Shown: one piece after another, positions 56,144 through 64,000 of the stretch
Numbering within the stretch: the first letter of the stretch is position 1
How the letters are laid out: each line of letters opens with the position of its first letter
Origin: Ephemerocybe angulata
Taxonomy: Eukaryota; Basidiomycota; Agaricomycetes; Agaricales; Psathyrellaceae
NCBI GenBank assembly: GCA_013368325.1
Contig: JAACJK010000061.1
Location: 310,001 to 374,000 of the forward strand
Reading direction: 5' to 3'
Length of the DNA: 64,000 bases
Notes under the pieces: model-generated
Database searches by the model: none
Told to the model about the DNA's origin: nothing
What the model saw: the letters and a program-made list of their open reading frames with translations, nothing else
Program-made: the position numbers and the translations under genes

Positions 56144-56759
56144 ATGCATCTTCTTCGACTCCTCACAACCATTTTGCTCGGCGTATTCATGCAGAGTGTT
56201 CTGGCTTTACCTATCTCGTCATCCACCTCAGACAATTCGAACACGGATATCCATACACGAGGCTTCAGGCAGATAAATGCTGCCGCCTGGGCTCAGGGGT
56301 TTGCCGCGGGGGTGAGTTTCGCATACAGTTGTCAAAGAACGGAAACCTAAAGCTGAACACCCGCACTGTGCGCCAGGCCCCAATATACATGGCCATGTTT
56401 ACGCCTATCGGTACAATCAGATATACCTTAACGTTGCCGACCGCTTCGACCACATCGACCTCGGCGCGTGCAACACCCAGTTCTACAACTGCATCGAGGG
56501 AAAGGACCGCCTTCCTAACGGTTTCAACGTCGAACGGAACACCGACTCCGAGAACGAGATTGACAACAACCGGATCTGCTACAACTCAAACGGGGATCAC
56601 ATCTACGTACGGTCTGACATTGACTCCGTCGGCGCCCAGCCCCACACCACGCACAACCAGCACGAGAGCGCTGCTCACAGCAGGAACCCCGTTGGCTACT
56701 CAATAACGGGAGACGAGCAGAGACAGTTCCGCAAGGACCCTTATAAAGACAGAGTGTAG
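56144..56759 (+). CDS. WAAG-family secreted protein 7, Tyr/Asp-rich payload
   Basis: Exon 1 (56144-56311) begins MHLLRLLTTILLGVFMQSVL (signal), ALPISSSTSDNSNT, HTRGFRQINAAA and WAQGFAAG at the GTGAGT donor (56312). The payload frame with coding bias reads IHGHVYAYRYNQIYLNVADR, CNTQFYNCIEGKDRLPNG, DSENEIDNNRICYN and ends RKDPYKDRV at 56757-56759. The usual acceptor at 56375 gives the wrong frame. An acceptor at 56420 restores it but removes GHVYAYRYNQ. So either the intron is 109 bases or a one-base indel sits in the intron-exon border. A TATA-like CATAAATACCCC lies about 104 bases before the ATG. This copy is less damaged than WAAG 4. Confidence 0.6.
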
Positions 56760-57177
56760 TGCAGGTATAAGTCGGACCAGATGGGTAGTGTGACATCCTT
56801 CCCCCCAAAATTAGCGACGCTACTAGAGCCATGCTCCTCAGGTGGAGTGTACAAATCGTAGAGCCATCGCTGGAAGCATAAAGATACTTCCTGATCGTAC
56901 CCGCAACCGACCGAAAGATAAGTTGCTGCTGAACTCTAGCGGTCAAGCCTGGGGATTGAATTAAACCTAAGGAACCCCTGATTTGGGCTAATCGCTTCCC
57001 AAGTTGGAAGACTGCTTGTTAACAGTCCTCCCCACTCTCCACCCATGCCCTTAACCGTCTGTGACACTCATAGATATAAGTACTGTACGATGAGCTTACG
57101 ACACTTCATGGGCAATAACTCAAATTGCCCCGCTCTACCCCTCGCACCACAGTTGAAGCAAGAAACCCGCGTCCACC
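56760..57177. other. Spacer within the right arm
   Basis: Counterpart of the left-arm spacer; no gene seen. Confidence 0.5.
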
Positions 57178-57370
57178 GTGCAATCCCATCCTCAGCTGCC
57201 CCGTCGTCGTCGCATTCAGTACGTGCCCAGCCTGATTATAAGATTGCCATGGGGAAACACACTGACTGACTTTCGTAGTGACCGCCCTCGCTTCATCCTC
57301 CCCCCAACCAGCACCAGATGCTGTTGATATTACGCAACGCGGGGCCGTTGCACAACCTCAATCATGCTAG
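57178..57370 (+). pseudogene. Small secreted Cys peptide gene, start and C-terminus lost (right copy)
   Basis: Exon 1 starts with GTG (57178-57180) where the left copy has ATG, and ends at the GTACGT donor (57219). The acceptor TTTCGTAG is intact here (57278). Exon 2 keeps the TALASS...PAPDAVDITQR frame but stops at TGC TAG (57368), so the second half of the Cys peptide is missing. Damage is at different sites from the left copy, so both arms probably descend from an intact gene. Confidence 0.55.
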
Positions 57371-58106
57371 ATTCTGAACGCATGCAAGTAGAGCTCTGCA
57401 TAGCCTCTGGAACTTCTCAGGTCGCCACCAAAACGCAATTTGGTTCGCGAAGACGCGCCACATCATGGCTACGCCATTTCTCTATTCATCTTACTCATGA
57501 ATTTTCCATTCCAATCTTTCGTTTTCTATCATTATTTTCAGTAGTAGCTCAACTCCTCTCATTTGCATAGTAACACCATTCAGTCCCTTTTTGTATCCAC
57601 CACACTGAGAAGTCCCATGCTTTTCACACGAGCGACATATGGCATCCCAAACGCATTGCCCGTAAAACTTTATCAGTGAGCGAGGCGACTTGAGACCGTA
57701 TATCTAATGGGGCCCAGGGGGTGTCCGCGTTGCGTGGCTAGGAGATGGCAGGTGTGCAAAGCTGTCAAGTCCTTCTAAATAATCAATTATGTGCATTCCA
57801 CCACACGTGGGATAACTAGGCCTTACCTCAGACTTACTCAAAAAGAAGGGGGCGCCTATTGAGAACCGGGGAGATCGAGATATACGTATCGAGGACAGAG
57901 CGCTAAGCCATCCGAGTCGGCGTGGAACTCAAGCGTCATATCGTGACCCCTGAGTACTCATTGAAGTATAAAACTCAAACGTTCACAAAGTACTCGCTAT
58001 CATCTAGTTTCCTTTCCCCTCCTTCAAAGTAACCTCCGAGGGCAGACCCTCTCTACTAGTACTGTGCGCCCCCTTCAAGCAACTCCATTGCTCAACCTCA
58101 ATATTC
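57371..58106. other. Spacer and promoter of the right beta-rich gene
   Basis: Includes a TATA box (entered separately). No gene seen. Confidence 0.5.
57967..57973 (+). promoter_or_regulatory. TATA box of the right beta-rich secreted protein gene
   Basis: TATAAAA, 140 bases before the ATG at 58107. The left copy has TATGAAA at the matching place. Confidence 0.6.
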
Positions 58107-59382
58107 ATGAAGATTCAGATGGTGCACATACTACCGGTCTTTGCTGCAATCGTCATCACGTTGTCGGCATTGCTGTTCCCTGTGTCTGGGAGCCCCACAG
58201 TTCCCGCCGAAGCCGTCAGGCAAGATTCTGCTTCCCTCAACGGAATCGAGCCACGCGGGTCAGTCTCTTGCTTCCCCCTTGACCTCCAGCAGGTGTCGAG
58301 ATGTGAGTACCACTCCTTATACCCGCCCGCATCCTATATCAATATGTACGCAATCATCTCAGTGCCCGCTTGGAACAAGATCGTCAAGTACGCGGAAGAT
58401 CAATTTGGGAAAGGCGCCGACTTCCGTTTAAACGATCCCCAGGTATGTTTACCGTACAAGACCGCCGCGACTTCAACTAACGTCATACAAGTATCCCGAC
58501 CGTATTGCTGACGGGTGTATGGATGCGGCCTCAATCCCAATTCAATATGCAGGTGTGTGTGTGTGTATTAAAGAGTAGTACTGGCGCTAAAACCTGAAAG
58601 ATCAACCGAAATGCAGTACTTCCAACAGACAGATTCAGGGTAGCGTCGATGGCACGAACCAAACTGTAACCTTCATACAAACAATTGGGGATGAATCCAA
58701 GACTTCATGGACTGTCACCAGTACGTACATGCAAATCAATTGACCAGGGGTAGTATATGACGATTCGTTAGAGGAGGCGTCCCTCGCTGTAGGTGCAGAG
58801 TTCAAAGCCACCTTTGAATTCCCTGCCGTTGCCAAGTTCGAGGCATCCGTGTCCACCACTGGAACCTTCCGAAACCAGAGAACCAACACCTTCGAGACGA
58901 CGTACTCGAACAAGCAAGAGACAAAGTTTGAGTTTCAAAACCGCGATGGGTTCGACTGCAAGTTCGAGGTGGAGACGACATCGTGCGCGACGACGGCCAA
59001 GGGTGAAGGACCTGTTGTTGCAACTGGGACGGTGCTGGCAGCTTTCAGCGATAAAGTATGTAGCCTATATCTTCGACCATTATCTGATGCTGATGAAGGC
59101 TTTTGACAGCGTAAACGCAAGGGAAGCGACGGCTCAGAGGGCGCTCATTACCATTGTGAGTCACTTACACGCCATTTCTCGCCGAAATTAATAACACAAC
59201 CTCCTATAGGGTTCATCGATTTCGAAACTGTGCTTACGGCGGAGGAGAGAACTAGTTTTGTGGCTTTCCAAGGCCCGGTCAGTGTTACTTCTAGCACCGC
59301 GTACCAGACCAACTGCGCTAAAGGCGGTGAATCGCATCGAGCCAGTGGTGCTAGAGTTATTGCACAGGGAACCAGTGTGTAG
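58107..59382 (+). CDS. Secreted beta-rich protein, possible ETX/MTX2-aerolysin-like fold (right copy)
   Basis: Paralogue of the 23587-24873 gene. Exon 1 is 58107-58442; then a small exon with YPDRIADG (from about 58492), a donor inside a GT microsatellite (about 58552-58566), an exon through GSVDGTNQTVTF, an intron near 58720-58775, the long central strand-rich exon ending at 59056, a small basic exon (RKRKGSDGSEG) and the last exon (59210-59382). The signal peptide (residues 1-~22), the Cys near SVSCFP and the alternating Ser/Thr hairpin region match the left copy. A pore-forming-type fold is only inferred from the strand pattern; the target is unknown. The GT repeat at the donor gives several possible splice phases, and only one keeps the frame. 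Confidence 0.65.
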
Positions 59383-59625
59383 CTCAATTATCCCTGTAGA
59401 TACTCGAGTATGGCACCATGTTTATCACTAATGTATCACGTCAAACAACGGGATATCGGGCTCTTGAACCGGAACTCCAGACCATCAGTTTTTGCCTCTA
59501 TCCCAAACCCAATCCTCTCTGCACGCCTCGCTCGCCAGACGTCGATACGTTGCGTCGAACCAAATGTGGACCCTCCTAGGTACATTCTTTTTCTCTAGAC
59601 TGTGCCACGAGCGCTGATATATCTC

Positions 59626-60755
59626 AGTCGCTCGCGGGATGTTGATACGTTGCGTCGGCGCATTCTTGGACTCCGAGTATGGTCACCGTATCTCAGGTAT
59701 GTTCACTCGAGCAAACTTGTACGTACAAAACACTAGGTGTCTCAAGCTTGAAAGCGTACGTTTAAATGCCAAATTAAAGCCCGACGCAAAAGTGTCGTAA
59801 CAAGGCAAGCCGAACCAAGCCCAAGTGTTCATCCATCTCTTGGAACGTTTCCTGAGACCCGCAAGCATAGAAATCGCACATATCACTCTAAATACAACTT
59901 GAAGTTACACTAAAATTTAGCATATAGATTTGAGATACAGGGAAGCCGCAATGGTCGTTACCGTCCAAAGCTTCCGACTCCATTGCTACGGGCGCTTGTT
60001 CAATAAGCGCCACCTACATTGCTATGGTAGGCCCGAGACCAGCCGTTCTTGGAGCTTTGGGGGATGGTGCTATGGGGCACCCAGAAAAACGAGAGTCTAT
60101 CCACGAGCAGAAAAGCAATGCGAATTGATCCAGAGTCGAGCAGGGTTTGTGCATTGCGCACTCGCGCATTCAAGTTCAATTCCCCAATCACATCGAAACC
60201 ACACTCGTTGCAAATCCATTTGCATTGGCACACATTAATATAGTTACGGGTATTCGCACGTAAGGCGGACAATAGCAAGGATGACAACGTTGCTCACGAA
60301 GCGTAAAGCTCGACTTGCATCGCGATATATCTGAAATTACGATCTGTCCGCAATCGCCGTTCCAGTCATTTCCCGCCATTACGTTAATATCCAGAATAAT
60401 TGGGCTTTACGTGGGCAGGCAGGAGTGAGCTGGAGAGAGTGAGTGTGGCGATTTGAGTGGGCCAATAGGGTGGCTGAAGTGGTGTAACTTGGACACCGCA
60501 GACCGCACTACAGCTCCCCGTCCCATACAACTCAGAACAACGCATAACCGGCCCATGATTAAGGTAAACTGATGGCCGAGGACTTGGGTAACTACTACTA
60601 CTCAGGCTTGTACTTCTGTACAAATGAATGACGGTCGCAAGAGACATCTAGCGGCTGTTGAGGACTTTAGGCAATGTCATGTACAGATGGCCGGTACGAT
60701 TAGGAATATGGAGTTGAAAAGGAAATGCATGAGGAGAGACTAAAAGTACACATAA
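59626..60755. other. Spacer, nothing recognised
   Basis: Short frames on both strands; no motif. Confidence 0.5.
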
Positions 60756-62836
60756 TCAAAAGCAGGAAACCTTGGGATACGCTTCGTACCGTATGGCATG
60801 ATTCAGGACCCTATAAGCGCCTCCAAAACTGCCAAGCTGCACCATAAGAATCGCTACATGGCCTCCCAGTGCAAATATGGCACAAACAATTCGCTGGGTA
60901 CCAGCCAATTGGTACTCGCTCAGCATTCTTACCAAGCGAGATCTTTGTGGGTCACCGAGGGAGGCAGTAATAGTGGAGTCGCTTTTGAGGGGGACAGTGA
61001 TATTGGAGTCGCTTAGCCTCATCGAATTGAACAGTGTGCACCTCTTCGCCGACATGAAGTCGAGGGTGGGAATGATTTGCACACTTGGAATATCGGGAAA
61101 CTCCGATTTCCCTGCCAGGTCAATACTCTCGCTGTGGAGGTTGTAGTATGACTCAAGATAGGCGAGGTGGTAGGCCCTAGTAGAGAGGCTATACCCCTCT
61201 ACTGTCGCCTTACGGCCTAGCATGATAATAAGATGAAATTCCCTGCGAGCTAAAGGGTTTATGGACTTACAAAAATAGTCTACCCTCAGAGGCGCACACT
61301 CCGAGCGGTGGAAGGTATTCCAATCGTTCTTCTGGCACTCTCGGGAGCAGTAAAAAACACTTGAACAGCCTGAGCACTTCTTCATATTGACCAGCTGATT
61401 AGTCAACTGGCTTTTACACTATAATAAGGAAGCGTTAGTTACTAATCTCCGAGGAGAATGAATATCGCACCTCAAAGCTGTTGCATACAGCCACGGTATC
61501 CTTGCGCGTGCCGGTGTGCTCAGCAATACCATGCGCAGCCGACTCCCTAAGCGTATCACAGATGGCTTGGATATCCACATTCTGACACTCCACCGGACGG
61601 AAGGGACCACGGCGCTCGGGTTCAATGCGGAGTAGGGCTTCGATGAAAGTGGGATGGGGGGTGACATGAGCGAGCCAGTTAAGGGCCTGGGTCGCATGTA
61701 ACGTCGGATAATTGATACCCACGCCCCTTCCTTTCTCAGGTAAAATGGCCACAATCCGGGCGAGAAGCTCCAGGTAGTCTCCAGATGCCAGATTGCAGTA
61801 GTTCTTAGTAAAGTTCTGTTCTGGGAGAAGAGCCACAGCATGGCCTAGCATAATGGCAGGCTCAGTGGTGTAACAGAGTGTATGGACATTTGGGTTCGCT
61901 GGAAGGATAAGAGCAGCCATGGATGATGCGACAGAAGATAAGGTGGTGAGGGCGCGTGCACTGGTAAAGGCTTTCCTCAGTTCAGGACATGCGGATAGAG
62001 CCTCCACTGTCACTTCTATGAGCATATTGATATAATAGCCGGCGTTGAAGAGGCTGCTCCGAGTTGCATCATTGCAGGTATCGCGCAGTCGATTGGCCCT
62101 CTCCAAAGTCTTCATGACCCAGTGGCCAGGTATTTTGGGATGTTTGATGATCCTGTTTGCGAGATTCTCTCGACCTCCCTCATCATGCAGGCACTTCAGA
62201 ACTAGCCACAGGAGGGGACATCCGGGTCCACCGGGTGTCGGTCTTTCGTGAATTTGACCCCTTGGGATTGGGTAGAGCCACAATTTGATGAGGAGGTCCG
62301 AGAACGCTGGAGAGTTAAAGAGTGCACTTTCTAGTCGAGGACCGCGTGAAGCCAGTTTAGCAAAAAGTAGGGGGAAGATGAGGTCCGAGGGCGGAGCTTG
62401 TTGTCTTGAGGGTGGCAGCGACCGGTTGTCAAGACATAAATTTACCCAGCGGCACACTGGGTCCACGAGTTCGATAATCTGGTCCAGCAGCCGCGCCTTC
62501 TGGGGAAATGTGTGAATTACAAGCCCCAGAAAGGAGAGGCAAAGGACGCCGTGTTTGGCTTGTGATTGGCTATTCCCCGGAGGTCCTGGCCAGCGGCTGA
62601 GGGACTGGAAGACTAGCTGGATGGTTTCTAGCGTCAGGCTTGAGGGATATTTCAGTACGTGTTCGATAATCTTCCACAGCGCATCAGAGCGTCCACGATT
62701 AACTTCAGCTATAAGCTAGATTAAGAGTTATTTTAGCGTCATCTCCCAGATTGGTGAGTAGTCACCGATGACTTACGTGGGCTGGGACTGGATGATGCCC
62801 GGTACTACCTGTGTTTCGCTCAGTGGTGTTCGACAT
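60756..62836 (-). CDS. MYND zinc-finger protein
   Basis: Three exons (62836-62777, 62715-61471, 61418-60756) splice in frame to about 655 residues. The start is MSNTTERNTGSTGHH, and the first acceptor is set by the frame LIAEVNRGRSDALWKIIEHV. The long middle part is helical and Leu-rich (LETIQLVFQSLSRW, LDQIIELVDPVCRW, PLLWLVLKCLHDEGG), as in armadillo/HEAT-like N-terminal regions of these proteins. The MYND finger spans the last intron: VCNSFEC | ... CSGCSSVFYCSRECQ ... HRSEC. MYND fingers bind Pro-rich partners. The C-terminal ~170 residues are unassigned. The introns are 61 and 52 bases with good consensus. The gene looks intact and is a common type in Agaricomycetes; its function is not known. 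Confidence 0.8.
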
Positions 62837-62931
62837 TAAGCGATATGCGGCTGCAAAGTCTAGGTATGCGGTGCCCGTCTAAAAGTATTTATATAGCCCG
62901 TAGGGAACGAACGCGGACCAAGCGTCGGTAG
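62837..62931. other. Short spacer before the MYND start
   Basis: Contains TATATAAATAC on the minus strand (about 62899-62889), a likely TATA box 50-60 bases upstream of the MYND ATG. Confidence 0.5.
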
Positions 62932-63565
62932 TCAGGCCACACAATGCACGTTGTGCTTTGTACTAGATTCTGGGTCAAAGCCATTTTTGGCACACAACGA
63001 GCTATGAGCATTGACCTCTGTGTCTGTGCCACACCGAGGGCTGGAGTAGACTGAATTATCAGCATGCCCTCTTTGACGTCCACCCACAAAGATGCCTTCA
63101 ATTCTCTTAGATAAATGAATATCATCGAGGCTCCCAACTTCCACAAATGCCGGACGGGCAGCGCCCATCCTCGAGAACAAGTCACGACTCGCCTCGTTCA
63201 TCCTTGGGAGGAGCCCTAACAAAGAGGGGATGTACATGGACGCCTGTGACTCAAAGAGCCCGTCGGCAACTTCTCTCGTTCGTGACGTCATTCGGTATGA
63301 CCCTCAGCGTGTCGGGGTACGCTTCGTCGACGTACTACGCCACAATGGGGTATGAGTCGGACAAAGCTCCCTTCACTTTCTGCGTTTCGTCGTCGATGTC
63401 GAGGATTGCCGGAAGACTGCACATGGGGCTGCCATCGGGACCTCGTGCCCACGATGCTTCTCCAACGTAATCCGAAGTTGGGGAACCGGTGGTGTATGAA
63501 AGGCATTTATAGTTTAGGGTGAAGCGTACTTGCGAGGTATTCTCGAACTCGGGAAAAGATAGCAA
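62932..63565 (-). pseudogene. Fungal-type glutathione S-transferase (GST_N_4-like), broken
   Basis: On the minus strand, 63565-63335 gives RFTLNYKCLSYTTG, then PDGSPMCSLPAILD and DSYPIVA followed by an in-frame TAG (about 63333). The readable continuation is YVDEAYPDTLRVIP. This matches the N-terminal domain of basidiomycete GSTs (RYTLNYKGLxYKT..., DGSPxYTLPxIxD, ADSxxIAxYLDxxYP). The frame then shifts to LFESQASMYIPSLLGLLPRM, which fits the C-terminal helical domain. At least one stop and one frameshift are present, so it is inactive. The first exon is not found. Confidence 0.65.
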
Positions 63566-63774
63566 GACCGCCCCGACAGCCAGAAACGCTATGGATCGCC
63601 GGGGGAAGGAAGGTGCGCAAGGGTCGCGGAAGCTCCACCCCCATAGGCGCGTGGAAGCAATTCACGAATGGTTCTACACACGACGGTGGGCGTACCTACG
63701 TTTACGACTGACACCCGAGGGAGAACATCCTGTGGTCATCAATAATCCCAGAATAACCTCGTGCATCTATCAAT
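63566..63774. other. Short spacer, nothing recognised
   Basis: No gene or repeat seen; may hold the lost first exon of the GST. Confidence 0.4.
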
Positions 63775-64000
63775 TCAGGCCTTGGGATCCGCTGGTGCTG
63801 TGTGCGTCAAGAATTCCTCGATCTTGCCCTCCTCCGCACCCAGGAGTGCAGCGGTCTGCGCCTCGAGCGCTGCAGCCTGCGCCTTCCTCAAATCCTGGTT
63901 CATGACACTCAGGTAGGTGTCTGCATCGTACATCAGCACTCGAGGTACCACCAACCAAGAGCATAAAGAAACGAAGCGAGAGAGGGAAATGCAGCAGACT
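63775..64000 (-). CDS. 3' end of a gene entering from the right edge (unrecognised)
   Basis: The open frame from the edge ends at 63775 and reads ...LMYDADTYLSVMNQDLRK, then AQAAALEAQTAALLGAEEGK and EEFLTHTAPADPKA. The Ala/Glu/Gln-rich stretch is a good amphipathic helix or coiled coil. The frame has coding-like third-position bias. An upstream exon border may lie near 63930. Family unknown. Confidence 0.45.
   Translation of the reverse strand, partial: VCCISLSRFVSLCSWLVVPRVLMYDADTYLSVMNQDLRKAQAAALEAQTAALLGAEEGKIEEFLTHTAPADPKA

Larger units (their letters stand above)
55815..59625. repeat. Right arm of the inverted segmental duplication
   Basis: Reverse complement of 23325-27303. Contains WAAG 7, a small Cys peptide pseudogene and a beta-rich secreted protein gene, all on the + strand in the same order as in the left arm read on its minus strand. 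Confidence 0.9.

Noticed and set aside
55795..56706. A 303-codon read-through frame across WAAG 7
   Set aside because: It passes through the donor in the wrong frame and becomes Ser/Thr-rich nonsense; the codon-biased frame is the other one.
1..64000. Secondary-metabolite or mating-type locus
   Set aside because: No synthase, pheromone receptor or CAAX pheromone signature was found; the homeodomain-like gene lacks a divergent partner.

Overview
The window looks like nuclear DNA of a basidiomycete fungus, most likely an Agaricomycete. Genes are split by many 50-70 base introns with GT(A/G)xGT donors. The gene content fits that group: a TPR-CHAT protease-like protein, a DUF6533 seven-helix membrane protein, a second seven-helix protein, a MYND-finger protein, a variant GATA-like finger protein, an SRPK-like kinase, GSTs and many short secreted proteins. 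The species cannot be named from the sequence. I saw no tRNA, rRNA or CRISPR array. Exon borders were read by eye from splice consensus and reading frame and are not transcript-supported.

Layout, left to right. 0-10 kb: the 5' end of an acidic disordered protein leaves the left edge; then a 1.2 kb terminal-inverted-repeat element, a decayed SRPK-like pseudokinase, a small Cys-containing protein, a pair of inverted 130-base MITEs and a frame-broken omega-like GST. 11-13 kb: a DUF6533 protein. 13.8-22 kb: repeat-rich, with three tandem paralogues of a secreted protein family, a reverse-transcriptase remnant, and a short CHAT gene fragment joined to a duplicated promoter region. 22-27 kb: a DUF7888-like secreted protein, then the left arm of a large inverted duplication. 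27-35 kb: a homeodomain-like gene, then a multi-pass membrane protein next to a TPR-CHAT gene. 35.9-38.3 kb: two more secreted-family members. 38.3-46.6 kb: no supported gene, one clear MITE. 46.6-51.2 kb: the GATA-like finger gene. 53.6-55.2 kb: a seven-helix protein. 55.8-59.6 kb: right arm of the inverted duplication. 60.7-64 kb: a MYND protein, a broken GST and the 3' end of a gene that runs off the right edge.

The most interesting signal is a family of at least seven secreted proteins (called WAAG here). Each has a signal peptide, usually an LALP-like segment, an Arg-containing stretch and a W-x2-G-x-A-A-G motif. In every copy a phase-0 intron follows the last Gly of the motif. The second exon differs strongly between copies: Lys/Pro repeats, Tyr/Asp-rich or Cys-containing. 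This is a constant leader with a variable payload. Three members form a tandem array with duplicated promoters, two lie in the inverted duplication, and two are neighbours at 36-38 kb.

The inverted duplication (23.3-27.3 kb and 55.8-59.6 kb, 28.5 kb apart) carries a secreted beta-rich protein, a small Cys peptide gene and a WAAG gene in each arm. The arms have decayed differently. Together with several broken genes and gene fragments, this marks the window as a fast-evolving accessory region.
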